DNA of 60,102 bases from CAIRDP01 sp037134895. Its GTDB lineage: Bacteria > Bacteroidota > Bacteroidia > Bacteroidales > FEN-979. The notes beneath the pieces are model-generated. The model was not told the DNA's origin and did not search any database. It worked only from the letters and a program-made list of their open reading frames with translations. The stretch covers positions 1 through 60,102 of the forward strand of contig JBAXLI010000020.1 of assembly GCA_037134895.1 (NCBI GenBank). Direction: 5' to 3'. The position numbers and the translations under genes were made by a program. Shown in pieces: positions 31,061 through 40,020 of this stretch (positions are counted from its first letter, which is position 1; each line of letters starts with the position of its first letter).

Positions 31061-32767
31061 TTATTTCTTTTTCCTCTCCTTCTTTATTGCTTTCTGCTCC
31101 TTGTTGTTGATCCCCACGGTGGATTTCAGCCCGGTGAAAACGCTTTTCCATAGGTAATTGAAAATACTTTTTTCCTGGTCGCGATGCCAGAGTATGATAC
31201 CTTCCTTGAACTTCCCGTTTGCCCTTGGATTATCAGAGGAAACATAAGTGTTTGCTGCCCATCCAAGAACCGACGATTTGATCGAAGACCAATCGGTTGT
31301 GTCTTTTTTTATGAGTTTTATCTCAAGGCTGGAATAATAGAATTTAAGTAAACCCGTTGATTTTTCTTTATTGAACTCAATTGTCGGAATCTCCATTTTA
31401 ATAAGTTTACCGCTTGTAATCGATATTCCTGCCAATGGTGTGACCACCTGGTTGAACTCTCTGAGGTCCATCGGACCAACCGTTGCTGACAGCGTGAACC
31501 GGCTGTTTTTATCGGGGACTTTAAACGCAAAAGACGCCTTGATTTTCCCTTTGCCCATCAGCATTGCAGCCCCGTCGAGATGCATGGTATAGGATTGCTG
31601 AAGCATCAGGGAATCGTTGGTTAAAGGATAAAGTTTCCCACTGAGATCATTAAAAAAAACGGTTCCCGGTCCCGCTTTTTTCCGCTCCGAGTAAATCACC
31701 TTACTCTTGTCGACACTAACAGTATCGATGAAAAATTTAACCGGAATCTTAGGAATCATATCCTGCGGAAGAGGGGGTTTGAGCCCCGGCTTCCTGGGAT
31801 AGGACTGGTCCCTGAAATCCTCCAGCTGTAGCCCGTTGACGGCCAGCCTTTTTACAAGAATCTTCCCATTTAGTATTGCAGTATCGAGTTTTAATCCTGA
31901 TAGAGTAATTGAATCTATAGTAATCGTCATCTGGTCTGTTTGGAAACCGGCCGATTTTGCATACTCCTTACGTCCAAGTAAAGGCTTCAGGCTGAACTTT
32001 TTAAGCTTTATCTGAGATTTGCCTGTCGAAACACTGAGTTCTCCAAGTGAGATACTATTCATTCCGTTTGAGGTGTTCATGCTGTAACCGGCTATAATCA
32101 GCCTGATATCATCGGCATTGAAAAGCCTGTTGTCTGACAGCCCCGATTGATCAGTATGAATATTATCGACCTCGAAAGTGATGGACGGGAAATACGTTTC
32201 CTTCAGAGAATCCCCCTTGTGATCTCTGATTTTAAGGCTCCCTTTCGAAAGACGGATTTCATCAAGGTTCAGGCTTTGGATGGCTGGAGGCAGGTTGATC
32301 TGCAACTTCAGTTTCTGTTTGGCTTTGGGTTCTTCCTTTTTCTTATTTATTTTAAACAGGTCTATCTCAATGGCCGGGTCGGCAATGATCACCTGGCCGA
32401 TTTCAATTTTCTTCTTTCTGACCATCGAAATAAAGTCGACACCCCGAACCTGGATCTTTGAAATTCTTACAGTAAACAAGACAGAACCCGCTGAATCTTC
32501 TTCCAACAAATGGCGGTACCTCGCTGTGTCGGGAGTGAGAGTCACTCCCTTGATACTAATCCATCCCGGGATCAAAGTAATATCAAGATCTTTGATATCC
32601 ATACGATATAAGCCCTTGGTTTGTTTTGCAAGCGTTTCGGTCAGATACTGTTTCAACGCTTTGCTTCCTCCTATATAGGCATAAAGGAATGCGGAGATCA
32701 AAGCAAGAAGTATGATCCCTACAATAATCAGCAGGCTGATTTTAATTCGTTTCGAGGTCTTTGTCAT
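31061..32767 (-). CDS. AsmA/DUF748-like envelope protein (568 aa)
   Basis: An N-terminal transmembrane helix (residues about 9-33, ISLLIIVGIILLALISAFLY) is followed by a long beta-rich periplasmic body. DIKDLDITLIPGWISIKGVT and the repeated short strand pairs are typical of AsmA or DUF748 repeats that form lipid-carrying grooves (the bridge-like lipid transfer family). A lysine-rich loop (KKKEEPKAKQKLKLQI) is at about residue 145, and the C-terminus is basic (NNKEQKAIKKERKKK). Likely role: moving phospholipid between membranes or shaping outer-membrane assembly; by family knowledge only. It is transcribed alone. Confidence 0.7.
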   Translation of the reverse strand: MTKTSKRIKISLLIIVGIILLALISAFLYAYIGGSKALKQYLTETLAKQTKGLYRMDIKDLDITLIPGWISIKGVTLTPDTARYRHLLEEDSAGSVLFTVRISKIQVRGVDFISMVRKKKIEIGQVIIADPAIEIDLFKINKKKEEPKAKQKLKLQINLPPAIQSLNLDEIRLSKGSLKIRDHKGDSLKETYFPSITFEVDNIHTDQSGLSDNRLFNADDIRLIIAGYSMNTSNGMNSISLGELSVSTGKSQIKLKKFSLKPLLGRKEYAKSAGFQTDQMTITIDSITLSGLKLDTAILNGKILVKRLAVNGLQLEDFRDQSYPRKPGLKPPLPQDMIPKIPVKFFIDTVSVDKSKVIYSERKKAGPGTVFFNDLSGKLYPLTNDSLMLQQSYTMHLDGAAMLMGKGKIKASFAFKVPDKNSRFTLSATVGPMDLREFNQVVTPLAGISITSGKLIKMEIPTIEFNKEKSTGLLKFYYSSLEIKLIKKDTTDWSSIKSSVLGWAANTYVSSDNPRANGKFKEGIILWHRDQEKSIFNYLWKSVFTGLKSTVGINNKEQKAIKKERKKK

Positions 32768-32868
32768 CGGAACAGGTTTTTCGACTAAGTTAAGGCAACG
32801 GGTTTAAATTCCAGCCATATCATACAACAAATATAATTATTTCAGTAGTGACACGAACATGATTAATC

Positions 32869-34044
32869 TTACTTGAAACTTGAAAAATTAACTCCCAACA
32901 CCAAGTGCATGCTGAATGCGGCTGTTGTGTTATGATATGTCAGAGGGGAAACGTATTCCTGCATCGCAGCATCGGTAAAATACCTGCCGGTAAAGGAATT
33001 GAAGCTCAGCTCAACCCCAAGCGACATTCCCAGGTCTACCTTGGGTGAAATGTAATATTTACAACCCAGTTCGAGTCCGGCATAGCCGCCTGCTTTTATA
33101 TTATCAACCTTAAAATAGCGTGCATTTTCAGTTATGGTACCATAAGGGATATCCCCAATGAACATGCCGGTTACTGAGGTGGTAAGGGGGAAACTCAATC
33201 CTCCGTCAACCGAAAGAAAGGGAGTGAAACGTTTCTTAAGAAATGTGAATGTGAAATTTAAAAAGACGGGAATATAAGAAACCTCGAAGTAACTGGTTTC
33301 ATACTTGTTTGGGTGTGTCCAGTCAAAAAGGTTGAAATAGACCCATTTCAGTTTGGTACAATAGCCTGAAATCCCTGACCCCAGGCCAAGAGACAATCTC
33401 TGGTTAAAATAATATGCGGCAATGAGTTTGCCGTTAAACACCGAACTGGAATTATTGAATGAAATTCCAGGCTTGAATTGAATGCTTACCGATTGTTTGA
33501 AAGGAATATAATAATTGCTGATTTTCTGCGGGTGAAGCGACAACAGCTTTCTATGGCTTACTGAATCGGTTAATGTCGAATCTTTCATCAATTTAAATAC
33601 CCTGACCGAACAGGAATCAACAATGATTTTCTTTTCAAGTTCCCAGGATTTAGTCCTGAACGTCAGGATATGCTCCCCGGGTTTGGTCCTTACTATCTCA
33701 ACCTTGTTATTGAGATGCATAACTCCTGCGGTATCTCTGTCATAGAAGAGAGTTAAAGGTATTTCGGTGGTAATGCTCAGGTTTGCAACAGGCGGGATCC
33801 TGGGCCTTGTCTTCGGATGAGCAACCTGCTGGCTCAATGGCAGCCTTTTTTCTGTATGTTTTTTAAGAGTGTCTTCTGCGGATGATGATTTGGGGCTGTC
33901 TATCTCAGATGGACTGGATTCACTTATTCCCGGTGACAAATTCCGGGCGCCTGCATATCCATAACTCATCATAGTGAGCGCTGAAATGGCGATCAACGAT
34001 GCCAGGTTTGGTAAATTGATCAAATACTTTGTAAAGGTTTTCAT
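32869..34044 (-). CDS. Outer-membrane beta-barrel protein with PEGA-like N-terminal domain (391 aa)
   Basis: The signal region MKTFTKYLINLPNLASLIAI is followed by a serine/proline-rich linker (residues 35-80). Residues about 88-150 form a small beta domain (NNKVEIVRTKPGEHILTFRT) like PEGA domains that touch cell-wall glycan or stack in the periplasm. From about residue 180 on there are alternating amphipathic strands (LIAAYYFNQRLSLGLGSGIS, YIPVFLNFTFTFLKKRFTPF, GAAFSMHLVLGVNF-like end) typical of an 8-10-strand barrel. Function unknown. It is divergent from the lipoprotein gene at 34349, with a perfect palindrome in the gap. Confidence 0.7.
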   Translation of the reverse strand: MKTFTKYLINLPNLASLIAISALTMMSYGYAGARNLSPGISESSPSEIDSPKSSSAEDTLKKHTEKRLPLSQQVAHPKTRPRIPPVANLSITTEIPLTLFYDRDTAGVMHLNNKVEIVRTKPGEHILTFRTKSWELEKKIIVDSCSVRVFKLMKDSTLTDSVSHRKLLSLHPQKISNYYIPFKQSVSIQFKPGISFNNSSSVFNGKLIAAYYFNQRLSLGLGSGISGYCTKLKWVYFNLFDWTHPNKYETSYFEVSYIPVFLNFTFTFLKKRFTPFLSVDGGLSFPLTTSVTGMFIGDIPYGTITENARYFKVDNIKAGGYAGLELGCKYYISPKVDLGMSLGVELSFNSFTGRYFTDAAMQEYVSPLTYHNTTAAFSMHLVLGVNFSSFK

Positions 34045-34348
34045 ACTGTTGGATTTAATCAGGTTGGTTCATGCTTTCAATTCACGCTGTAAATTTAGGT
34101 TCGCGTTGGCTGTGACTAAAACTAAGTTTGGCAGAAGAGGGGAGGTGAGTTGCAGACAGCAGTTGTAACTGCTCGTTATTTTTACTCGCTCATTGATTTT
34201 TACTGATTAATGCAAATGGTAAGCCCATGGCTTGCAGAATCTGCAGAATATTTTTCCCGGATTGCTCAATTCTGATAATATTATCAGAACTTCAGACTTC
34301 CTCTATTGAATATCTTTATTATCTTTACTAACAAACTTTCTCCTGCAT
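34045..34348. promoter_or_regulatory. Divergent intergenic region with two palindromes
   Basis: No gene is visible in these 304 bases. A perfect 20-bp palindrome, TTCTGATAAT joined to ATTATCAGAA, lies at 34270-34289. A second inverted repeat, AGCAGTT-gt-AACTGCT, is at 34158-34173. Both sit between divergent genes and are candidate operators. No unambiguous -33/-7 pair is seen. Confidence 0.5.
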
Positions 34349-35068
34349 ATGAAAAGAGTTCTTCTGCCCTTATTCCAGCTTGGTTTCTTACTTGGACTGG
34401 TGTTTATTTTCCATGCCTGCTCCCATAAAAGCGATGATCCCCTGCCGTCTTCATCTCCGTTTGGTTACTGGATCCGCACATTTACTGGAAGCGAGACCTA
34501 CCATGCGCAGTTAAATATCAGCGTTGACGGTACAATGGCGTGGATTATGCTTGACACCCTTTCGACACATACAAATTCCTACGCAAAGGTCGCGGTAAAC
34601 GGAGATCAGATCCGGTTTTACGATGACCCGGATTTGCCAGGGGACGGAATTTACAAATGGAGCGCCTTTAACGGGGTTCTAACTTTAACTGTAATCAGCG
34701 ACAATTATCCGGCCAGGGTTCGTGGTATATCAGGTTCATGGCAGGGGAAAGAGCCTGCCGCAATGCAGATGGTTGAGGGTGCATGGCAAAAAAATATGGT
34801 GGTTAATGGTATAAGTTACCGGGTAAAAATGAACCTTACATTTAATGGTGGCCTTAACTGGACCATGACAGATTCAATCCCCGGCCACAGCAATTCATAC
34901 GTGAGCTTTACTGCAACAGGAAGCACAATGGTAATTTTTAAAGATAAAGATTGTACTGGAAACGGCTACTATTCCTACGTTGTGAATAAAGACGCTCTTG
35001 TAATCAGGCTGATTAAGGATGCCTGTGAGCCGAGATCACCTTCATTTGCCGGCGACTGGTTCCGGTGA
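34349..35068 (+). CDS. Lipoprotein with two tandem copies of one beta domain (239 aa)
   Basis: The lipoprotein signal ends at FIFHACSHKS. The mature part is an internal duplication. Copy 1 (about residues 35-140) has LNISVDGTMAWIMLDTLSTH, NSYAKVAVNGDQIRFYDDPD, GDGIYKW and SGSWQ. Copy 2 (about residues 145-239) has MNLTFNGGLNWTMTDSIPGH, NSYVSFTATGSTMVIFKDKD, GNGYYSY and AGDWFR. Each looks like a small lipocalin-like barrel of the kind abundant in Bacteroidota lipoproteins. Ligand unknown. Divergent from the barrel gene. Confidence 0.75.
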   Translation: MKRVLLPLFQLGFLLGLVFIFHACSHKSDDPLPSSSPFGYWIRTFTGSETYHAQLNISVDGTMAWIMLDTLSTHTNSYAKVAVNGDQIRFYDDPDLPGDGIYKWSAFNGVLTLTVISDNYPARVRGISGSWQGKEPAAMQMVEGAWQKNMVVNGISYRVKMNLTFNGGLNWTMTDSIPGHSNSYVSFTATGSTMVIFKDKDCTGNGYYSYVVNKDALVIRLIKDACEPRSPSFAGDWFR

Positions 35069-35142
35069 GAGCATACCAGTCTTCATACAGTTGCACTATG
35101 AAAATGATTCGGTTATTGTGTACTGAGATTAAAAAACTCTTG

Positions 35143-35150
35143 TACATTTG
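35143..35150 (+). promoter_or_regulatory. -7 box for the CHASE2-FecR operon
   Basis: TACATTTG is a perfect TAnnTTTG, 42 bases before the ATG at 35193. The best TTG (35116-35118) is 24 bases upstream of it, slightly far. Confidence 0.5.
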
Positions 35151-35192
35151 TAATCCTGACTTGACAATAGCATAACCAAAACAGGGTTCCCG

Positions 35193-36422
35193 ATGAAGTC
35201 TCAGGATCTGAAATTCTTTCGCTGGGTGAGGCCTGACTTTATGGTTGTTACTCTTTTGCTTTTTATAACAGTCTTTCTGGTCGGTCTTGTTTCGTTCAAT
35301 CTGAGCTTTTTCAACCCGATTGAAAAAGCCCTGACCGATTTCAACTTCAGCGACCTTCTTTATTCAAAGCTTAGCTCCAGGCAGGAGCTTCTCGATACCA
35401 ATATTGTTCTCGTAAATATTAGCCACCTCGACCGTAAACAAATTGCCACACAGATCAGGAGGGTGAAAAGTTTTAAACCAAAGATTATCGGGTTTGATGG
35501 TTTCTTCTCGGCTTTGCGTGACTCTGCCATAGATTCTGAACTGGAGGGCAGCCTTAAACTTGATCACAATCTTGCAATGGCCTGCTATCTCACAGGTACA
35601 AACGCTGCTGATGGGACATATGACAGTCTTGAAACTTCTTTTCGGTTTTTTAACAGTGGCTTACGGGCCTATGTCAACCTGGGAGGCGGCAATCCGGAAA
35701 CTTCCACTATACGAACATTCAGTCCGTTCCAGGTTTTCAGGGGAGATACAATATATGCAATGGCAGCTGAGATGATAAGAAAATATGATCCGCCGACTTT
35801 TAAACGGCTAATAAAACGAAATAATGAGAGGGAGGTGATCAATTACATAGGGAACAGGAATGCCTTTATATGCGTTGATGCAACTGAAGCTCTCGATTCG
35901 ACATCAGACCTGGGAATGCTCACAAACAAGATTGTTTTTATGGGTTATATCGGCCCGTCATTTAATGCCCCTCCTGATCTTGAAGACATCTATTATACAC
36001 CTTTGAATCCTGAACTTGCAGGCCGGTCAAGACCTGATATGTACGGGGTTGTGGTCCATGCCAACATTGCCAGCATGATCCTTTCAGAAAATTATATCAA
36101 TGTCATGCCGGTTTGGTTGCTGATACTTCTGTCTTTTATTTTCTGCTATTTCTACGTTTTGTTTTTCACCTGGTTCGACGATCGCTATCCTAATCTTTTC
36201 GACATACTGTTTCCTCTGATTCTGCTTGCTATCAATGTACTTCTCGTTTATACTTTTTTTATTCTTTACAAAAGCTGTGATTACAGTATCAATTCGTCAT
36301 TTTTCCTGGTGCCTGTTCTGCTCTATAAGACATTTCTTACCTGGTATAAACGGGCAATCATAATTCTTAACAAGCGTATTAATGTTCACCCTTTGTTTCT
36401 GCCTCCAAAACATGATCTATGA
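35193..36422 (+). CDS. Stand-alone CHASE2 sensor protein (409 aa)
   Basis: One N-terminal transmembrane helix (about residues 17-38, FMVVTLLLFITVFLVGLVSF) is followed by an extracytoplasmic CHASE2 domain to about residue 300. This includes NIVLVNISHLDRKQIA, KPKIIGFDGFFSA, GNRNAFICVDATEALD and KIVFMGYIGPSF, the I-G-F-D and F-x-G-x-x-G-type core of CHASE2. Three closely spaced C-terminal membrane helices follow (WLLILLSFIFCYFYVLFFTW; LFPLILLAINVLLVYTFFIL; NSSFFLVPVLLYKTFLTW). CHASE2 normally precedes a kinase or cyclase; here the protein ends after the helices with a short basic tail. Its stop overlaps the next start (ATGA). Confidence 0.85.
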   Translation: MKSQDLKFFRWVRPDFMVVTLLLFITVFLVGLVSFNLSFFNPIEKALTDFNFSDLLYSKLSSRQELLDTNIVLVNISHLDRKQIATQIRRVKSFKPKIIGFDGFFSALRDSAIDSELEGSLKLDHNLAMACYLTGTNAADGTYDSLETSFRFFNSGLRAYVNLGGGNPETSTIRTFSPFQVFRGDTIYAMAAEMIRKYDPPTFKRLIKRNNEREVINYIGNRNAFICVDATEALDSTSDLGMLTNKIVFMGYIGPSFNAPPDLEDIYYTPLNPELAGRSRPDMYGVVVHANIASMILSENYINVMPVWLLILLSFIFCYFYVLFFTWFDDRYPNLFDILFPLILLAINVLLVYTFFILYKSCDYSINSSFFLVPVLLYKTFLTWYKRAIIILNKRINVHPLFLPPKHDL

Positions 36423-37210
36423 ATAAGTATCTGTTATTCCTGGCTTTTGCATCATTCCCATTCTTTGTTAATGCACAATGTGATGATTTTATCGTCTATC
36501 AGACGAAAGGTAAGGTACTTCTTATACAGGGGACTTCATCAGTGCCTGCAAAGAAAAATGCAAAGATCACAACCGAAACGAAACTGTCGGTTTCAGCCGA
36601 TGCAGTTGTAATCCTTTTAAGCGGTAAAAACAAGGCTCTCAGGATCAATACGCAGGGTACTCTCTCGTTTGCCGACCTGAATGCCATTTGCATGAAGAAC
36701 CAATCCTCACTTACCAAGGAGTACTTCAATTATGTCGCACAGTCAGCTGTTGCAAAAGGAGAAGCCCCAACGGCAATGGTCGTCAAGGGAGCCGTTTACC
36801 GAAGCAGGAATCAGTTTGGAAAACCACTTATGATTTATCCGGCAGATTCATCTATTGTCACAGGAGGAAAGGTAAGCTTTACCTGGCACCGCTATAAGGC
36901 AGGCAGTCAAAAATACCTGATCATTTTTGAAAACGGGGTAAAGAAAGTTTATTCTAAACAGACGGCTGATACTAGTATAACTCTCGAATCGTCAATGTTT
37001 AAGCATAATGCCCTTTATTTCTGGCTTGTGACTTCCAGTCAGACACCATCAGACAAAGAACCGAGGTTTTCATTTGTTCACACCGACTCTGACTGGCAAA
37101 AGAAGTTTCTTGATGAATGGAGTTCCGACATGAAAGAATTTGAGAAAGAATTTGATAAGGGGCAAACAAAGTATAATCAGGAAAAAAAGCAAAAAGACAG
37201 CTTGAAGTAA
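36419..37210 (+). CDS. FecR-like exported protein, partner of CHASE2 (263 aa)
   Basis: Signal peptide MNKYLLFLAFASFPFFVNAQ. Residues about 25-90 show the FecR pattern: QTKGKVLLIQGTSSVPAKKN (G-x-V at the start of the strand) and ALRINTQGTLSFADL. A second domain (about 135-215) resembles an Ig-like strand set with PADSSIVTGGKVSFTWHRYK, and the tail is highly charged (EKEFDKGQTKYNQEKKQKDS). FecR-like and CHASE2 proteins often occur together in bacteria, where FecR domains are thought to present or gate a signal. The four-base overlap supports joint work in the envelope. Confidence 0.75.
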   Translation: MNKYLLFLAFASFPFFVNAQCDDFIVYQTKGKVLLIQGTSSVPAKKNAKITTETKLSVSADAVVILLSGKNKALRINTQGTLSFADLNAICMKNQSSLTKEYFNYVAQSAVAKGEAPTAMVVKGAVYRSRNQFGKPLMIYPADSSIVTGGKVSFTWHRYKAGSQKYLIIFENGVKKVYSKQTADTSITLESSMFKHNALYFWLVTSSQTPSDKEPRFSFVHTDSDWQKKFLDEWSSDMKEFEKEFDKGQTKYNQEKKQKDSLK

Positions 37211-37236
37211 TTTTTATTGAAAATCGCAAAATACCG

Positions 37237-38025
37237 CTATTTCATAATGGCCATATTGTCGCTGTCAACTTCCATATAAATAAAATTACCAAGGGTTTTC
37301 AGGTAATCCTGTATCCTTTTGACACCCGAGTGTTTTGATTCCATCATGATCAGAAAATGCGGATGGTCCCTGATGAACATCTTTGCACCTTCAAGAACAT
37401 CAATTTCCATTCCTTCAGCATCAATCTTAATAAGGAGTTTATCCTCACTGTTGTATTTTATTGATGAAAGAACAGAATCCAGTGTCCTGATTTCTGCTTT
37501 CACTTTTATTCCGGTTTCACCCTTGCTCTCAACATAAGTATGAATAGATTCAAGATGAGAAGCACCTGTGTTCATCGATTCAAAAATAAAATTTTCGGTC
37601 GAATTCTTTGCCCCTAGCCCAATATTATGAGGAGTGATTTTATTATCCATCCCATTAACCATTATATTCAGGACAATTGACTTATAATTTTCCTTGATCG
37701 GTTCAAACGCATGGCAAACCAGCCCTTTATTGGCCATCAGGAAGCTATAGGTTCCCACATTGGCACCGATGTCGAGAAAGAGATTATAGCCTTCCATATT
37801 CTCAAGGAAAAATCTTTTTACATTCCATTCGTATGCATAATTAAGAAACTGGAAATCAAGAGTTCCTTTACGGGTTACGAAAGTGCCGAGGCTGCTGTTG
37901 TATACCCGCACAGGCGGATTCACTTGCTTCGTAAGAACAAAGATGATCGATGTCCAGAGAAAATAGAATTCACCAAATTTAAGATAATCAGAAACATACC
38001 TCAGAAAAGTACTTATCTTGTGCAT
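37237..38025 (-). CDS. FkbM-family SAM methyltransferase (262 aa)
   Basis: FkbM signature: YNLFLDIGANVGTYSFLMAN (glycine-rich SAM loop D-I-G-A-N-x-G), then CHAFEPIKENYKSIVLNIMV (E-P at the end of strand 2), TLDSVL, and LLIKIDAEGMEIDVLEGAKMFI (K-I-D-x-E-G-x-E), the family's strongest motif. It methylates a sugar or lipid hydroxyl, commonly in surface glycans. The start ATG at 38025 (MHKISTFLRYVSDYLKFGEF) is preferred; the frame is open further up, with other ATGs at 38046 and 38070. A hydrophobic stretch follows the start. It is convergent with the CHASE2-FecR pair and divergent from the heme operon. Confidence 0.85.
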   Translation of the reverse strand: MHKISTFLRYVSDYLKFGEFYFLWTSIIFVLTKQVNPPVRVYNSSLGTFVTRKGTLDFQFLNYAYEWNVKRFFLENMEGYNLFLDIGANVGTYSFLMANKGLVCHAFEPIKENYKSIVLNIMVNGMDNKITPHNIGLGAKNSTENFIFESMNTGASHLESIHTYVESKGETGIKVKAEIRTLDSVLSSIKYNSEDKLLIKIDAEGMEIDVLEGAKMFIRDHPHFLIMMESKHSGVKRIQDYLKTLGNFIYMEVDSDNMAIMK

Positions 38026-38161
38026 GCCTGCAGGGATTGATGGCATAAAGATACAAATTATTATATACATCCGGCTTTTGAATGGAAGGGTAAGATGGTT
38101 GCCTGATATCGTTGTGCCCCGCTTGTTAATTAATGTGTATAAAGTTTTTATAAAATGGGGA

Positions 38162-38189
38162 TTGTGGGTAATATTTTTATATACCTTTG
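38162..38189 (+). promoter_or_regulatory. Candidate promoter of the heme-uptake operon
   Basis: TTG at 38162-38164 and TACCTTTG at 38182-38189, spaced 17 bases, about 26 bases before the GTG start at 38215. I do not see a Fur-like palindrome next to it. Confidence 0.5.
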
Positions 38190-38214
38190 TACCCGGTTAA
38201 ATAAATAACAACAG

Positions 38215-38583
38215 GTGAACGTCAGCCACAGGAATATAAAAATACTCTCAGTTCTGTTTCACAGTCTGGCTATTTCCATTATTGTCTTTGGCTCAATCAT
38301 CAACTTTCACCAGTATAAGATCTGGGGGAAACCATTGATCCCACAGTTCGTCGGCATCAAGCGCGATGGCGACAAAGCCACTAAAATTCTTTCAGCAGGG
38401 AATTTAGGACTTAAAACCGTTTTAATACAGAAATATTCGCATCAGTCACCTGCAATCCTGCCTGTCGAGATCATACGTCACAGCAGCGGTTCAGGCAGCA
38501 TGATCACTTTTGACCTTTGTTATAAGGTCCCTGAAATTCAGCACCTGACGTCTTCCGGCCTCAGGGCTCCTCCTCTTTCTTAA
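38215..38583 (+). CDS. Small membrane protein leading the heme operon (122 aa)
   Basis: GTG start at 38215, 26 bases after the -7 box. There is one membrane helix near the N-terminus (residues about 8-26, KILSVLFHSLAISIIVFGSI). The rest is a short soluble domain ending SSGLRAPPLS; the C-terminal R-A-P-P motif resembles the end of DUF2946-like small periplasmic proteins, but this is a loose match. It precedes HmuY by about 150 bases and is on the same strand as the heme receptor, so it may help heme handling. Not a family I can name with confidence. Confidence 0.55.
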   Translation: MNVSHRNIKILSVLFHSLAISIIVFGSIINFHQYKIWGKPLIPQFVGIKRDGDKATKILSAGNLGLKTVLIQKYSHQSPAILPVEIIRHSSGSGSMITFDLCYKVPEIQHLTSSGLRAPPLS

Positions 38584-38735
38584 TTATAATCTGGTCTTTA
38601 TCAGCCAAACCTGGGATATTCATGCCCGTTTGTCTGAATAATTCCATGGACAATTCCTGCCAACAGGGATAATCCCATCCGCAGATTAAATTCAAATTGT
38701 TTTACTGTTTTCAATAAACATATAATATTTATATA

Positions 38736-40019
38736 ATGAAAAAGTTAAGTTGCTCAGTTCTCCTGCTATTCACTTTCCTTTTTGTCACTTCAATTAATAA
38801 TTTAAGCACAGCCCAGGAATCTGCTGTTTCAGACTCTGTAACCATGGGAGCAAATTATGCCAATGAAATTTATTACAGCATTGAAAGCGGATTCGTGCTT
38901 TCTTCTCCACGCAGCACCTGGGATATAGCATTCCGCACCAAAAAATTCAGTTCAAGTATTTTAACCAACGACGGAAAAAGTGTGATCCTGTATACGTATC
39001 CCAAATCCGATACCAATGGATGGGCAAGTGTTGACACCTCGGGTTTTAATACATGGCGACCCATGTACAATGATCCCAACGACTGGGAAAACGGCGCATT
39101 TTCACGAAACGCCAAAGGATATCCCGATTATGGCTGGGCCATATACAACGATGTAACCCATGACCTGGTTGGTGATTCGTTATTTGTCATTCAGCTTAGG
39201 GATGGCAGCCTTCGCAAACTCTGGATCAAGGACAAGAGATCAACGCTTGACATTTATCATTTCCGTCTAGCCAACATTGACGGAACTAATGATCATACCG
39301 ATACCCTTGATCTTTCCAATGACCTTGCGACAGATTTTATCGGATTTTCACTGGAAACCAATCAGAGGGTTGATTTTCAGCCTACACTGGCAAGCTGGGA
39401 TATACTTTTTACAAGGTATATGTCGATTCAGCCCGATAGCACTCCTTACCTTGTGACAGGTGTATTGAGTAATTCAAACCTGAAAACAAAAAAATGCCAT
39501 CCGGTTCCGCTTTCATATACCAACTGGCAGGCGAATGCCTGGGATTCGTTAAGATCTTCGATAGGGTACGATTGGAAGTCTTACAACACCGCAACTTCAT
39601 CATATACCGTCGTTGATTCCCTTGTTTACTTTACACAAAAGCCAAACAAGAATGTACATAAACTTTATTTCACCGGTTATGCCGGTATCGGCAGTGGCAA
39701 AATATTTTTCACTAAGGAAAAACTTTTTTCCGCCGGGATTAATAATGACCTTGCTTCATCTGGGTTGAACATTACAGTTTACCCCAACCCGGTGAAGGAG
39801 ACTTTGCATATTTCTGTTACCGGCAAAACCGGTGACGAAATCCATTTCGTTCTTTCAGATCTGTCGGGCAGACAACTTGGTGCAGATCACCCGGGCAGGC
39901 TTGCCGAGGGTCTCAATCAGTTTTCGTTTAATGTTACCGGGTTAACCCCTGGTGTGTATTTCGTGACTGCTTCAACTGCAGCAACGAAAGCAGTTACGAA
40001 AGTGATCATTACGCGTTAA
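38736..40019 (+). CDS. hmuY: HmuY-family heme-binding protein with T9SS sorting domain (427 aa)
   Basis: Signal peptide to about residue 26 (FLFVTSINNLSTAQ). The central part has HmuY features: ANEIYYSIESGFVLSSPRST, SWDILFTRYM, GYDWKSYNTATSSYTVVDSL, YFTQKPNKNVHKLYFTGYAG. In this family a beta-fold protein captures heme and passes it to a TonB receptor. Residues about 345-427 are a type A T9SS C-terminal domain (ITVYPNPVKETLHISVTGKT ... GVYFVTASTAATKAV), so the protein is secreted or surface-attached rather than a simple lipoprotein. The receptor gene begins one base after the stop. Confidence 0.85.
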   Translation: MKKLSCSVLLLFTFLFVTSINNLSTAQESAVSDSVTMGANYANEIYYSIESGFVLSSPRSTWDIAFRTKKFSSSILTNDGKSVILYTYPKSDTNGWASVDTSGFNTWRPMYNDPNDWENGAFSRNAKGYPDYGWAIYNDVTHDLVGDSLFVIQLRDGSLRKLWIKDKRSTLDIYHFRLANIDGTNDHTDTLDLSNDLATDFIGFSLETNQRVDFQPTLASWDILFTRYMSIQPDSTPYLVTGVLSNSNLKTKKCHPVPLSYTNWQANAWDSLRSSIGYDWKSYNTATSSYTVVDSLVYFTQKPNKNVHKLYFTGYAGIGSGKIFFTKEKLFSAGINNDLASSGLNITVYPNPVKETLHISVTGKTGDEIHFVLSDLSGRQLGADHPGRLAEGLNQFSFNVTGLTPGVYFVTASTAATKAVTKVIITR

Positions 40020-40020
40020 C

